From Vibrio sp. PID17_43 (GTDB lineage: Bacteria; Pseudomonadota; Gammaproteobacteria; Enterobacterales; Vibrionaceae): DNA of 64,000 nt. A program made the translations under genes and the position numbers. Below the pieces are notes generated by a model. That model was not told the DNA's origin. It made no database searches and saw nothing but the letters and a program-made list of their open reading frames with translations. The stretch covers positions 36,113 through 100,112 of the forward strand of contig NZ_LIXM01000019.1 in NCBI RefSeq assembly GCF_002608565.1, given 5' to 3'. Below, one piece after another: positions 19,158 to 28,952 of the stretch; within the stretch, counting starts at the first letter, position 1; every line of letters begins with the position of its first letter.

Positions 19158-20273
19158 TTAGATATTGCCTTCGCTAAAGTCTTTTTGGAAGTAGAGCACT
19201 TTTTGTAGATAGCGTCTTGCTTCTCCTTTCGGATGCTGTGTTGTTAGCGCATCATAAACTTGAGTTGGATTGAGACTGTTTAGTTCATTCATCGCGCGCT
19301 TTCGGTCATTGTCAAAGGTTGAAAGGACACCACCAGTACCACCGTTATAAGCCGAAATCATACTGAAATGCTTAGAGGTTGGATGCTTCACATCGCGCAA
19401 GTAGCGGTTTTTCAGAATATAAAAATACGCGGCACCAGTATCGATGTTGTTAGCTGGATCAAATAGGTACTCTTTAGTTGGAATGCCAGGCTTGTTCTTC
19501 ACCAAGTTAAACACATCAGCCCCTGCGGTTTTAGGGATCACTTGCATCAAACCGTATGCCCCTGCGTGGGATACCGCATAAGGGTTAAAGCTACTTTCCG
19601 TCTTAATCACCGCAAAGATGAGATCTTCTGATAAGCCATATCGCTTGGCGGCGTCGCGAACGAGTCCGGCGTAAAGGTATTCACGTTGCTCTAAGTGATC
19701 TTTCACCATAGTGATTTCGACATAGTAGGCGTTGCCACGTTTGATGGTTTTTGTTTGCAGCTTTTTGTCGATAAGGTAATTGGCATAACGGTTAGCACGC
19801 CACTCCCACTCAATTGGCTTACCATCATGATCCAATACTTGGCCTAATAAGAACGGCTTTCCTCGCAGTACCGCCTCTTTATCACTGAACAATTCAGCAT
19901 GCGCTGGGTCGGCAGGCATGAGTAGGGTTTGTACGATGGCTTTTTGCAGCTTCTCTGTTGGTTGGTATTGAGAAATTGTCGAAACATAAATCTTGCCGGC
20001 TTCAAAATCGATATGTGCGCGAGTGGTGTAGCCATCAAGGTATTTTACGTAGCGGTGTTTGCCTGCTTCAACGAATTCATCTTCTCCCCAGCGATCTTTG
20101 GCTTTATCAGTAATATAAGCCAATAGCTGTTTGATATTATCGGCATCGGATGAGGTCGGTGGTTTAACATAGGGCGGGATATAACCATCACACGCACACG
20201 GTGCTGCAGGCTCTTCAGGCGCGAGGGAACATCCGCCAAGCAATAGCAGGCTGAGTAAAAGAGATTTCTTCAT
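19158..20273 (-). CDS. mltC: Membrane-bound lytic murein transglycosylase C
   Basis: MltC is an outer-membrane lipoprotein that cleaves peptidoglycan glycan strands, forming 1,6-anhydromuropeptides. The product is about 371 residues. A lipoprotein signal (MKKSLLLSLLLLGGC) begins at the ATG at 20273; an upstream in-frame start would bury this signal and is rejected. The C-terminal SLT domain shows the catalytic glutamate in ESSFNPYAV and the motifs GAYGLMQVIP and AYNGG. An N-terminal DUF3393-like domain precedes it. Confidence 0.93.
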   Translation of the reverse strand: MKKSLLLSLLLLGGCSLAPEEPAAPCACDGYIPPYVKPPTSSDADNIKQLLAYITDKAKDRWGEDEFVEAGKHRYVKYLDGYTTRAHIDFEAGKIYVSTISQYQPTEKLQKAIVQTLLMPADPAHAELFSDKEAVLRGKPFLLGQVLDHDGKPIEWEWRANRYANYLIDKKLQTKTIKRGNAYYVEITMVKDHLEQREYLYAGLVRDAAKRYGLSEDLIFAVIKTESSFNPYAVSHAGAYGLMQVIPKTAGADVFNLVKNKPGIPTKEYLFDPANNIDTGAAYFYILKNRYLRDVKHPTSKHFSMISAYNGGTGGVLSTFDNDRKRAMNELNSLNPTQVYDALTTQHPKGEARRYLQKVLYFQKDFSEGNI

Positions 20274-20420
20274 CGGATACCGATTTGGGTTGTGAATGAC
20301 GGGCAAGGCCCAAGTAAGAAAAATAATAAGTAAGAGTGCTAACGGTCTGAAATAAAAACTTTTTATTATGACGATAGATGATGATGGTAGATGGGGGGCT
20401 TACCGCTCAATAACGCCCAT

Positions 20421-21965
20421 TTAACTGACCTGTGAAAGGCGAATGACCCGCTGTTGCAACTTCTTCTGGAGGTATTGTGCCAACGCTTTTTTTTCATCTT
20501 TATTCAGGTAAAGGCCGAGTTTGGTACGGCGCCACAGGATGTCTTCTTCAGTGATTGCCATTTCTACGCCAATTAAATAGTCGATTTCTCGTTGGTATAC
20601 GCCACCAGCCTGAGTGGAGAAAACACGGCCAAGTTCAGCTTCATTAGAAGTGCCTTCCAATAAATCCCAAGTATGCGTACCAAATTGGGTGACATATCGC
20701 AGGAGCAGCTCGATAGGAAGCCACGCGTGTTTAGCATGAATGTCTTGGGCTAATTGTTCACGACTGCCGTTGAAGTCACCACCTGGAAGCGCTTGGTTTG
20801 CTGTCGAGCCTTCGCCCATCTGTGGCAGAAACGGTGCGAGCTTTTTCATGGCAGCCTCGCCCAGTTTACGGTAAGTGGTCAGTTTGCCACCGAATACCGA
20901 TAACAGTGGAGCATGGTTAGGTTTTGCATCAAGTTCTAAGGTGTAATCACGAGTGATTGCTTGGGGCGAGTCTGATTCATCATCACAGAGAGGGCGCACA
21001 CCGCTGTATGTCCATACGATGTCTTCACGGTTGAGTTGGTGGACAAAGTGTTGGTTGACGATGTCGATGAGGTAGTCGATTTCATCATTAGAGATTGAGA
21101 CGTCACGCGGTTCACCTGTGTATTCAACATCGGTGGTACCAATGATCGAGAACTTATCGAGATAAGGGATCATAAATACGATGCGATAGTCTTGGTTTTG
21201 CAGAATGTAGGCATGTGGTTCATCGTGAATCCGAGGAACCACAATGTGTGACCCTTTGATCAAACGGATGTTACGAGGAGAGGTTTGAGCTAACCCTTCA
21301 TCAAAAAACTGTTTCACCCATGGTCCAGCTGCATTGACTAGCGCTTTCGATTTGCGCTCGAAGCGTTGTCCTGTGATGATATCATGAATCGTGACATGCC
21401 AAAGATCCCCTTTTCGGTGTGCTTTTTCCACTCGGCAGTAGTTACGCACCTCTGCATTGTTCTGTTTGGCTGCTAGCACATTGACAAGCACTAAACGGGC
21501 ATCATCGACCCAGCAATCTGAGTATTCAAACCCTGTTCTTATTTCGGGTTTTAGTAAACCTGATTTAGCCAAATTAATGGTCTTGCAGCCAGGCAATGTG
21601 GTACGTTTTCCTAAGTGGTCGTAAAGAAATAAGCCACAGCGGATCATCCAAGCCGGACGTAAGAAGGGCCGATGAGGTAAACGGAATCGCATTGGTAGTG
21701 TAAGGTGTGGGGCTTTATGTAAGATCACTTCACGCTCAGCAAGCGCTTCCGATACCAAGCGAAATTCGTAGTGTTCAAGGTAACGTAATCCGCCGTGAAT
21801 GAGTTTAGAGCTGGCAGAAGAGGTGGCAGAGGCAAAGTCGTTGGCCTCATACAAACCGACGCTTAAACCGCGCCCTGCCGCGTCAGAAGCAATCCCTGCA
21901 CCGTTGATGCCCCCTCCAACTACAATGAGGTCAAACACACTGTCTTTAGAATGTAATGCCATCAT
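20421..21965 (-). CDS. glpD: Aerobic glycerol-3-phosphate dehydrogenase
   Basis: GlpD oxidises sn-glycerol-3-phosphate to dihydroxyacetone phosphate at the inner membrane and passes electrons to quinone. The 514-residue protein has the FAD-binding motif VVGGGINGAG (about residues 15-24), SSASSKLIHGGLRYLE (about 49-64) and the substrate region VFGGKLTTYRKLGE. Two ATG codons in tandem can start it. It follows glpK on the same strand with a 141-base gap. Confidence 0.96.
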   Translation of the reverse strand: MMALHSKDSVFDLIVVGGGINGAGIASDAAGRGLSVGLYEANDFASATSSASSKLIHGGLRYLEHYEFRLVSEALAEREVILHKAPHLTLPMRFRLPHRPFLRPAWMIRCGLFLYDHLGKRTTLPGCKTINLAKSGLLKPEIRTGFEYSDCWVDDARLVLVNVLAAKQNNAEVRNYCRVEKAHRKGDLWHVTIHDIITGQRFERKSKALVNAAGPWVKQFFDEGLAQTSPRNIRLIKGSHIVVPRIHDEPHAYILQNQDYRIVFMIPYLDKFSIIGTTDVEYTGEPRDVSISNDEIDYLIDIVNQHFVHQLNREDIVWTYSGVRPLCDDESDSPQAITRDYTLELDAKPNHAPLLSVFGGKLTTYRKLGEAAMKKLAPFLPQMGEGSTANQALPGGDFNGSREQLAQDIHAKHAWLPIELLLRYVTQFGTHTWDLLEGTSNEAELGRVFSTQAGGVYQREIDYLIGVEMAITEEDILWRRTKLGLYLNKDEKKALAQYLQKKLQQRVIRLSQVS

Positions 21966-22106
21966 ATGCCGCTACCTTTCCGTGGTTTATTGTGCTTAAC
22001 CTTATCAAGCTTATACTAACTTTAAATGATAGGTGGTCACGAAATCGACGGATTTTTAAGACCACGGCCTTGTTACGGGAGAAGTGGTCTTTGCTATTTA
22101 TGCTTT

Positions 22107-23627
22107 TTATAAGTCTTCGTCGTCGTGCATTTCTGCCCACACTTGAACGCATTTCACCGCACGTTTCCAACCTTTGTAGCGACGCTGACGTTTTGCATCG
22201 TCCTGATTCGGCTCAAATTGACGATCGAGTTCCGCTTTGTTTTTGACTTCGTCAATGCTTCCCCAATAACCAACAGCGAGGCCGGCAAGATAAGCCGCGC
22301 CTAGTGCGGTAACTTCCGTGACTTTTGGACGCAGTACATCAGTGTCCAATACATCTGCCTGAAATTGCATCAAGAAGTTGTTTGCCACCGCGCCACCATC
22401 GACTCGTAAGCTCGCTAGCTTAATACCGGAGTCGGCTTGCATGGCATCCAGTACATCGCGAGTTTGGTAGGCGATGCTTTCTAAGGTGGCACGCACAATA
22501 TGATTTGAGTTAACGCCACGAGTCAGGCCCACAATGGTGCCACGTGCATACGCATCCCAATAGGGAGCCCCAAGACCGGTAAATGCAGGCACGACGTACA
22601 CACCGTGTGACGATTCAACCTGTGTCGCGACGTGCTCAGACTCTTTTGCGCTGTGGATCAGTTTTAATTCATCGCGTAGCCATTGTATCGAGGCCCCGCC
22701 CATAAACACTGCACCCTCAAGTGCGTATGTCGGTTCTCCTTGAGGGCCACAAGCAAGTGTGGTTAACAACCCATTATGAGAGGTAACTTTCTCCTGCCCG
22801 GTGTTCATGAGTAAGAAACAACCTGTACCGTATGTGTTTTTTGCTTGGCCTGCTTCGACACACATTTGACCAAATAGAGCCGCTTGTTGATCACCCGCAA
22901 TGCCCGCTATTGGTATGTGAATGCCGTTTTGGCCGCCAATTTTCGTGTCGGCGTAAATTTCAGAGGAGCGTTTCACCTCTGGCATCATTGAGCGAGGAAT
23001 GTCGAGTTCATGCAGTAGCTTTTCGTCCCAATCAAGCGTATTGATATTGAACAGCATCGTGCGAGACGCATTAGTGTAATCCGTGACGTGGGCCTGGCCT
23101 TGGGTCATTTTCCATACCAACCAAGTATCTACAGTGCCGAACAAGAGGTTACCTGCTTCTGCTTCTTCTTTGGCTCCTGGTACATTGTCTAGAATCCATT
23201 TTACTTTGGTTCCTGAGAAGTAAGGGTCAAGCACTAAACCCGTATTGTCTTGGATATAGCCCTCTAAACCTTTTGCTTTGAGCTCTTCACAGATAGATGC
23301 GGTTCGACGGCATTGCCATACAATGGCGTTGTAAACAGGTATGCCGGTTTCTTTGTTCCAGACAATAGTGGTTTCACGTTGGTTCGTGATGCCGATTGCG
23401 GCGACTTGATCACTACGGATACCCGTTTTCCCTAACGCCTCAATCAACGTGGCGCTTTGAGTCGCAAATATCTCCATTGGGTCATGCTCTACCCAACCAG
23501 CTTGCGGATAAATTTGTGCGAACTCGCGTTGGGAGATATTCACGATGTTTGCATCATGATCAAGAATGACAGCGCGAGAACTGGTGGTGCCTTGATCGAG
23601 AGCAATGATGTATTTTTGCTCAGTCAT
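22107..23627 (-). CDS. glpK: Glycerol kinase
   Basis: GlpK makes sn-glycerol-3-phosphate from glycerol and ATP. The 506-residue protein has the FGGY-kinase start [11 protein letters not shown] (about residues 9-19), the signature WRDEL / [11 protein letters not shown] region, and the C-terminal ATP-binding [15 protein letters not shown]. The length matches the family. No glpF (glycerol facilitator) precedes it here, although glpF-glpK is the common arrangement; that gene must lie elsewhere or be absent. Confidence 0.97.
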   Translation of the reverse strand: MTEQKYIIALDQGTTSSRAVILDHDANIVNISQREFAQIYPQAGWVEHDPMEIFATQSATLIEALGKTGIRSDQVAAIGITNQRETTIVWNKETGIPVYNAIVWQCRRTASICEELKAKGLEGYIQDNTGLVLDPYFSGTKVKWILDNVPGAKEEAEAGNLLFGTVDTWLVWKMTQGQAHVTDYTNASRTMLFNINTLDWDEKLLHELDIPRSMMPEVKRSSEIYADTKIGGQNGIHIPIAGIAGDQQAALFGQMCVEAGQAKNTYGTGCFLLMNTGQEKVTSHNGLLTTLACGPQGEPTYALEGAVFMGGASIQWLRDELKLIHSAKESEHVATQVESSHGVYVVPAFTGLGAPYWDAYARGTIVGLTRGVNSNHIVRATLESIAYQTRDVLDAMQADSGIKLASLRVDGGAVANNFLMQFQADVLDTDVLRPKVTEVTALGAAYLAGLAVGYWGSIDEVKNKAELDRQFEPNQDDAKRQRRYKGWKRAVKCVQVWAEMHDDEDL

Positions 23628-23976
23628 AGTTGTACCTAGTTGTTTTTGTTGTTTCTCCTTAGTTTATATCGCGAACTCTTTCACTGCATGTTTCATATTG
23701 AATCATGGGATAAAAATGAAAATTTCTTCACAAACAAGAGCTGGAGGGGCGCAGTCAGTCGCTTGGAAACAGAAGAAATACAGGACTATAGATCGTTTAC
23801 TCCCAGAAGTGATGCTCGATGAATGGTTTCATGTTGTTCCAAAATGAAAAACAATAATGCATGCTGTGGGAGCGTATGGCGAATCACTCGATCCGTGGTT
23901 AGTGGCGGTACCGTCAGCTTTGTTGATATTGGATGATAATGGGTCAGAGGTGTCTGACCCTTTTGAAGGTGAAACT
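23628..23976. other. Intergenic region between divergent glpK and the glycerate kinase gene
   Basis: This 349-base region should hold both promoters. An in-frame extension of the glycerate kinase back to 23857 and a 43-codon frame at 23716-23847 (start after GGGATAAAA) are seen, but neither resembles a known protein. The only distinct structure is the hairpin at 23941-23960. Confidence 0.5.
23941..23964 (+). promoter_or_regulatory. Leader hairpin just before the glycerate kinase start
   Basis: GGGTCAGA (23941-23948) and TCTGACCC (23953-23960) make a perfect 8-bp stem with a GGTG loop, followed by four T and then the ribosome site GAAGGTG (23964-23970). It could attenuate transcription or limit translation of the gene that starts at 23977. 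Confidence 0.45.
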
Positions 23977-25110
23977 ATGAAAGTGATAATCGCCCCAGAC
24001 TCTTTTAAAGAGTGTTTGTCTGCGAAAGAAGTCGCCAACGTGATTGCTGAAGGGATCATGGCCGAAATACCAGATGCGGAGTGCGTTTGTGTGCCGGTAG
24101 CCGATGGCGGTGAGGGGACGATGGAGGCATTGGTTGATGCAACCCATGGTCGAGTGATCCCCGTTACGGTGACAGGTCCGCTTGGTGAGCAAGTTAATGC
24201 GCAGTTTGGTCTCTTGGGCGATCAGCAAACCGCAGTGGTAGAAATGGCGTCAGCGTCAGGGATCGAGCTTGTTTCTCCTCAAGAGCGAGACCCATTGAAA
24301 GCAACAAGCTATGGAACGGGTGAGCTGATCAAGCGCGCGCTCGAAGAAAACATCAGCAAAATCATCGTTGCCATCGGTGGAAGTGCGACAAACGATGGTG
24401 GTGCCGGCATGCTTCAGGCGCTTGGTGTAAGGTTTACCCGAGAGGATGGTAGTGAGATTGGTTTCGGTGGCGGGGAACTTGGTGATATTGCACGCATCGA
24501 TATTTCAAATCTCGATCCTCGATTGCAACACGTTGAAGTATTAACCGCTTGTGATGTTGATAATCCCTTGACTGGGGAGCGTGGCGCCTCGGTCGTATTT
24601 GGTCCGCAAAAAGGGGCGACGCCAGAAATGGTCAAGAGGCTAGATGCAAACCTGCACCACTATGCGAATTGTGTCAAAGCCGCGACGGATTGCGATATTG
24701 AGTTTGAAAAAGGCGCAGGTGCGGCAGGGGGAATGGGGGCGGCTTTGCTGGCGTTTCTTGATGCGACGCTGATGCCTGGGATTGATATTGTCTTGAATAC
24801 CGTGGAGTTTGAGAAAACGCTAGTGGGTGCCGATCTTGTTATTACAGGGGAGGGGCGTATTGATAGTCAAACCATTCATGGTAAAACCCCAGTTGGCGTT
24901 TCTCGAGTAGCGCAAAAGTACGATATCAAAACGATTGCATTGGCAGGCAGCGTTGGCGATGGCGTTGAAGTTCTAAAGAGTGCCGGTATTATCGCTTGTT
25001 TTTCGGTGGTGTCTTCACCGTGTGAGTTGAAAGATGCGATCGCACAGGGACGAGAGAATCTATTGAAAACAGCCAAACAACTTGCGAGTGTGATTGCTCA
25101 CTTTAACTGA
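23977..25110 (+). CDS. Glycerate kinase (GarK/GlxK family)
   Basis: This 377-residue enzyme phosphorylates D-glycerate to 2- or 3-phosphoglycerate. Family motifs are MKVIIAPDSFKECLSA at the start, PVADGGEGTMEAL (about residues 44-56), IGGSATNDGGAGMLQALG (about 132-149) and GEGRIDSQTIHGKTPVGV near 292-309. The start at 23977 matches the family N-terminus and has GAAGGTG upstream; the frame stays open to 23857 but that extension is unlike the family. No glucarate, galactarate or glyoxylate genes are nearby, so its source of glycerate is unknown. Confidence 0.9.
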   Translation: MKVIIAPDSFKECLSAKEVANVIAEGIMAEIPDAECVCVPVADGGEGTMEALVDATHGRVIPVTVTGPLGEQVNAQFGLLGDQQTAVVEMASASGIELVSPQERDPLKATSYGTGELIKRALEENISKIIVAIGGSATNDGGAGMLQALGVRFTREDGSEIGFGGGELGDIARIDISNLDPRLQHVEVLTACDVDNPLTGERGASVVFGPQKGATPEMVKRLDANLHHYANCVKAATDCDIEFEKGAGAAGGMGAALLAFLDATLMPGIDIVLNTVEFEKTLVGADLVITGEGRIDSQTIHGKTPVGVSRVAQKYDIKTIALAGSVGDGVEVLKSAGIIACFSVVSSPCELKDAIAQGRENLLKTAKQLASVIAHFN

Positions 25111-25180
25111 TCCCAGCGATAGTCGTGCGTACTTGTCGACTTTCTGGCTCATTGCGTGGTTGAGTGATATTGGAAAAACA

Positions 25181-25216
25181 AAAATCCCCTCGACTCATTG
25201 AGCCGAGGCGATTTTT
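25181..25216. terminator. Bidirectional terminator between the glycerate kinase gene and dapD
   Basis: AAAATC-CCTCG on the left pairs with CGAGG-GATTTTT on the right around a short CTCATTGAG loop, with A and T tracts at the ends. It serves both convergent genes. Confidence 0.85.
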
Positions 25217-25236
25217 AAAGAGAGATTAATTAGCGC

Positions 25237-26268
25237 TTAGTTGTTTTTGTGTAGCTCTGCATTCAGTTCAACCGCGCTCTTGTTTGCAAGACACTCGATT
25301 TGGCCAGTCACAGAGTTACGACGGAACAGTAGGTCAGAAACACCAGCAAGATCACGCGCCTTCGCGATTTCGACTTCTTTACCTTCAGAGTCTAGCATGC
25401 GTACTTTAGAGCCAGCGGTTACGTACAGTCCTGATTCGATGGTACAACGATCGCCCATTGGGAAGCCTAGACCTGCGTTTGCGCCTAGTAGTGAGTTTTC
25501 ACCGATAGAAACCACCACTTTACCGCCGCCAGATAGCGTACCCATGATAGATGCGCCGCCACCGATGTCAGAACCGTTACCAACCACTACACCAGCAGAG
25601 ATACGGCCTTCAACCATGCTCACGCCAGTGGTACCTGCGTTGAAGTTGATGAAACCTTCGTGCATTACCGTTGTGCCTTCGCCAACGTGTGCGCCAAGAC
25701 GTACGCGAGAAGTGTCAGCGATACGAACGCCCGTTGGTACCACGTAGTCGACCATTTTAGGGAACTTGTCGACACAATCGACGCTTAGTGCACGACCCGC
25801 TAAGCGAGCTTCAATTTGACGCTCTGCCAGTTCAGGTAGGTCGATTGGGCCTTCGTTTGTCCATGCGATGTTGTGCAGTAGACCGAAGATGCCGTCTAGT
25901 ACCGTGCCGTGTGGTTTAACGAGACGGTTAGAGATAAGTTGCAGTTTTAGGAAGCCTTCAGCAACGCTTTGTGGCTGCTCGTCAGTTGCAAGGATAACCA
26001 GTACAAGTGGTTGTGCTGATTCTGCTGCTTTTGCTGCGAAAGATGCGTTTGCAGTATCGCCGTTTGCTTCAAATGCTACTGCCAGTTCTGCGCTTTGTGC
26101 TGCAGAGATCTCGATAGCTTGGTTGCCTTGCTCGTAACCTGCAACTGTCGCTAGTGCGTTCACTAGCTCTTCGCTTGGGTTAAGAACTGGGTTTGGGAAA
26201 AACGCTTCGATAATTTTGCCGTCGCGGTTTTTAGTTGCCGTACCAAAGGCTAAAGAAAAGAAAGCCAT
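25237..26268 (-). CDS. dapD: Tetrahydrodipicolinate N-succinyltransferase, long form
   Basis: DapD adds succinyl from succinyl-CoA to tetrahydrodipicolinate in lysine and diaminopimelate synthesis. The product of 343 residues is the long form known from Pseudomonas and vibrios, not the 274-residue E. coli form. A left-handed beta-helix of hexapeptide repeats spans about residues 185-300 (for example GTTVMHEGFINFNAGTTGVS, GGGASIMGTLSGGG). The ATG at 26268 with GGAGATC upstream is preferred; 48 further in-frame bases upstream lack support. Confidence 0.93.
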   Translation of the reverse strand: MAFFSLAFGTATKNRDGKIIEAFFPNPVLNPSEELVNALATVAGYEQGNQAIEISAAQSAELAVAFEANGDTANASFAAKAAESAQPLVLVILATDEQPQSVAEGFLKLQLISNRLVKPHGTVLDGIFGLLHNIAWTNEGPIDLPELAERQIEARLAGRALSVDCVDKFPKMVDYVVPTGVRIADTSRVRLGAHVGEGTTVMHEGFINFNAGTTGVSMVEGRISAGVVVGNGSDIGGGASIMGTLSGGGKVVVSIGENSLLGANAGLGFPMGDRCTIESGLYVTAGSKVRMLDSEGKEVEIAKARDLAGVSDLLFRRNSVTGQIECLANKSAVELNAELHKNN

Positions 26269-26474
26269 AGTTGATCTCCATGTGTTGAGTCTTGTATCTC
26301 GTCTGTTCACTGACAAGAAATAATTAAGTTGTCACTCATCATAAAGAGAGTCCTGGAGAGTTTAAAGAGGGGAAATGGAGAAAGTCTGTAGATGAATACG
26401 TTTTGTCTTTTTGAAGATATATTTGTCTGATGAGAAATGTGTCGCAAAAGCCTATCGACTCAGCTTGTCCATAC

Positions 26475-26505
26475 AAAAAACGCCACATTATGCGGCGTTT
26501 TTTTA
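26475..26505 (-). terminator. Terminator of yebG
   Basis: ACGCC (26480-26484) pairs with GGCGT (26494-26498), extended by CAT/ATG inside, with an A-tract on the left that gives a run of six T on the minus strand, and T on the right. It lies 17 bases beyond the yebG stop. Confidence 0.8.
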
Positions 26506-26521
26506 AACAAGAGGAAAGTAT

Positions 26522-26818
26522 TTATGCTGCGTCTTCTTGCTTCTCTTCTTCAACAGCAGCAAGCTTCTTCGCTTTTTTAGGGGCAGGTCTACGTTTTGCC
26601 CCTAGTGCATAAAGCACTTCTTCTTTGTTTTGCGCAAGGAACATCGCAAGATCTTCTTGCTTACCTTCGTCTTCTAGAAGGTCACTTTTACCGAGCAGTC
26701 CGAACAGTTCGTCTGCCATATCCAGCATTTTGTCATATGCATCAGCGTCCGCTTTAGAGGTAAAAGTCATTTTCTCTTCTCCATTGCGTTCTACCACGTA
26801 CTTGACGATTACAGCCAT
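26522..26818 (-). CDS. yebG: YebG, SOS-regulated DNA-damage-inducible protein
   Basis: This 98-residue protein matches E. coli YebG over its N-terminal two thirds (MAVIVKYVVERNGEEKMTFTSKADADAYDKMLD). The C-terminus is a lysine- and glutamate-rich tail. Its biochemical role is unknown, but it belongs to the LexA regulon in E. coli. A good LexA box lies 28 bases before the start codon, so control is conserved here. Confidence 0.93.
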   Translation of the reverse strand: MAVIVKYVVERNGEEKMTFTSKADADAYDKMLDMADELFGLLGKSDLLEDEGKQEDLAMFLAQNKEEVLYALGAKRRPAPKKAKKLAAVEEEKQEDAA

Positions 26819-26845
26819 GGTTGGTCCTCTAATTTAATGAGTTTA

Positions 26846-26865
26846 TACTGGCTTTTTATACAGTT
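26846..26865. promoter_or_regulatory. LexA (SOS) box of yebG
   Basis: TACTGGCTTTTTATACAGTT has the obligatory CTG-N10-CAG of gammaproteobacterial SOS boxes with an AT-rich centre. It sits 28 bases upstream of the yebG start codon, where it would overlap the promoter. Confidence 0.85.
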
Positions 26866-26935
26866 TTTAACCAATTAAGTCTAGCGGCAGGCCTAAGAAT
26901 GAGAGCCGTGTACAACTAAGTGACCAGCATTTGAA

Positions 26936-27853
26936 CTATTCACCTTTAAGGTGCGGATTCTCTCGGCGCTCCCAATCTTGGCAAAACTCAATAAACGAGC
27001 GTAGAAGTGGGTTTTGATACTTCTCTTTGTGGATCAAAAGCCAGAAACGGCGCTGCATATCCAATGGGATTTCCACCTGTTTCACTCGACCGTCTCGAAT
27101 AGCTGGCTCAGCCGATAAGCGTGATAAACAGCCTAACCCTAGCCCTGCAGAAACTGAGTTGATCAGCGCTTCGGTTGTATTAAGCTGGAAAGCCTCATGC
27201 CAGTGCTCTATGCGTGGTGCAATCACGCGTGTGAAAAATTCACGAGAACCAGACCCCTCTTCACGCAAAATCCACTCGCTATTTTCTAGCTCACTCAGAC
27301 GTGTTAATCCTTCGTGACCAAAAGAAGAATCGGGTGCACATATCACGCACATTTCATCTTGGCTGAATGACGTTGATTGGAGATCTGGATGCCGTGTTTT
27401 ACCTTCAATTAGCGCGATGTCGAGTTCGTAGTCAATTAACATGTCACAGATTTGCGCAGAATTTGAAATGAATAGACTTTGTGATACATGCCCTGTGTGG
27501 CGACGGAAATCACTCAGCAGATAAGGGGCGACTTGATTGCCGAGGGTGTCACTGGCCCCGATGCGTAGTTGTCCAGATAACGTTGGGTCACCGTCAAAGA
27601 TACTTTCGATATCATTGGCGCGGTTGAGCAACTCATCCGCCAGTGGTAGAAGCTTGAGCCCTTCTTGGTTGAGAATTAAGCGGTTGTTTACGCGATCAAA
27701 GAGATGATGACCAATCTGTTTTTCTAGTTCAGATAACGCCATACTTACTGCTGCTTTCGAAAGAAATAAGCTTTCGGACGCGGCGGTTAACGTTTTGTGT
27801 TGCGTGATGCTGGTGAAAACTTTTAACTGTTTAAGAGAAATATGATTAGCCAT
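26936..27853 (-). CDS. yeiE: YeiE-like LysR-family regulator
   Basis: This regulator of about 305 residues begins MANHISLKQLKVFTSI. The helix-turn-helix is at residues 17-36 (KTLTAASESLFLSKAAVSMA), and an effector domain runs from about 90 to 295. The N-terminal half is that of YeiE/CysB-branch LysR proteins. Work in Salmonella assigns YeiE to sulfite sensing; I rely on that from memory. It is divergent to a TDT-family transporter with a 110-base shared promoter region. The ATG at 27853 is preferred over one 27 bases upstream because it gives the family N-terminus. Confidence 0.75.
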   Translation of the reverse strand: MANHISLKQLKVFTSITQHKTLTAASESLFLSKAAVSMALSELEKQIGHHLFDRVNNRLILNQEGLKLLPLADELLNRANDIESIFDGDPTLSGQLRIGASDTLGNQVAPYLLSDFRRHTGHVSQSLFISNSAQICDMLIDYELDIALIEGKTRHPDLQSTSFSQDEMCVICAPDSSFGHEGLTRLSELENSEWILREEGSGSREFFTRVIAPRIEHWHEAFQLNTTEALINSVSAGLGLGCLSRLSAEPAIRDGRVKQVEIPLDMQRRFWLLIHKEKYQNPLLRSFIEFCQDWERRENPHLKGE

Positions 27854-27963
27854 ATTCGCGCGTTTAGTAAAATTGAACATCTGTTCTAAATAATTAGATA
27901 TATTGGAACGAAGTGCAAGTGTAAGATGCGTTTCAGAGAAAGCTAGCCTGATTTGAGGTTGTC

Positions 27964-28923
27964 ATGATTAAAAGAACAAAAGCAAAAGTAATGGGCGCAC
28001 CAACCCCAATGGCGGGATTAGCGCTTGGCATTGCAAGCTTAGGCTGGAGTTGGGAAAACTTCGCTGAATTATATGGCTATGGACAGTGGATTAGCGCAGG
28101 CATTGCGAGTGTGCTTTTAATTATCTTAGCGGTTAAGTTTTTTTTCCATAATCATTTGCTAAGACAAGATCTTGCACACCCAGTGGTGGGCAGCGTCGTG
28201 CCAACCTTCGCGATGGCTACTATGGTGGTATCGAATTCACTTGGGCACTTTTTTCCTGTCGCAGGGAATGCCTTATGGTTATTCGCGGTTGGATTGCACG
28301 TTGTGTTCTTAGTGACATTTATTTATCACCGAGCGAAAGACTTTGAACTTCACCATATGGTGCCAAGTTGGTTTGTGCCACCTGTCGGTATTATCGTGGC
28401 AGATGTCTCGTTTTCTGGTAACCCAACGTTGGCGCCAATTGCCTATGGTGCCTTGATGTTCGGTATGGTGGCTTACGCGGTCATGCTCCCTATTATGATT
28501 TACCGTTTCATGTTTACCCATGAAATCCCAGATGCAGCAAAACCAACCATGGCGATTTTAGCCGCGCCAGCAAGCCTTTCGTTGGCTGGGTATCTCAACG
28601 TAACGAGCGATCCATCGCCGGTAATTATTGCTTTGCTTTTTGGTATTGCAGTATTAATGACATCCATCATCTATTTAGCATTCTTTAAATTACTAAGACT
28701 GCCATTTAGTCCAGGTTATGCTGCGTTTACTTTCCCAATGGTGATTGGCGCAACAGCACTATTTAAAGTCGCGCATTGGATGGAAGCGCAAGGTCTTGCG
28801 ACACACTATGTCAATCAGGTACGTGGTTTAGCCACGGTTGAGTTAATTGTCGCTACCGTCGTAGTGGTGTATGTATCGATTCAGTATGCGCGTAACTTAC
28901 TAATGCAACCAAAAGCAAATTAG
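27964..28923 (+). CDS. TDT family transporter (TehA/SLAC1/Ssu1 superfamily)
   Basis: This is a 319-residue membrane protein with ten hydrophobic segments, the count of the tellurite-resistance/dicarboxylate transporter family. Typical features are PTPMAGLALGIASLGWSWEN at the N-terminus and VPPVGIIVADVSF and FTFPMVIGATALFK in later segments. Family members move tellurite, malate, other anions or sulfite (fungal Ssu1). It is divergent to the YeiE-like regulator. Substrate is not determined by sequence; anion export, perhaps sulfite, is a reasonable guess from the regulator. Confidence 0.8.
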   Translation: MIKRTKAKVMGAPTPMAGLALGIASLGWSWENFAELYGYGQWISAGIASVLLIILAVKFFFHNHLLRQDLAHPVVGSVVPTFAMATMVVSNSLGHFFPVAGNALWLFAVGLHVVFLVTFIYHRAKDFELHHMVPSWFVPPVGIIVADVSFSGNPTLAPIAYGALMFGMVAYAVMLPIMIYRFMFTHEIPDAAKPTMAILAAPASLSLAGYLNVTSDPSPVIIALLFGIAVLMTSIIYLAFFKLLRLPFSPGYAAFTFPMVIGATALFKVAHWMEAQGLATHYVNQVRGLATVELIVATVVVVYVSIQYARNLLMQPKAN

Positions 28924-28952
28924 TTTGTTGTCACATTGACATGAATGTTTCG

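Noticed and set aside
22058..22091. AAGACCAC/GTGGTCTT inverted repeat between glpK and glpD as a terminator
   Set aside because: There is no T-tract on the minus strand, and glpD follows on the same strand; the loop is long (18 bases).
23605..23847. 80-codon frame upstream of the glycerate kinase gene, with a 43-codon inner version at 23716
   Set aside because: The first part overlaps the 5' end of glpK on the other strand and the inner part resembles no family; kept only as a note on the intergenic region.
23857..23976. N-terminal extension of glycerate kinase
   Set aside because: The extra 40 residues are unlike the family, run through a hairpin and have no good ribosome site; the ATG at 23977 matches the family start.
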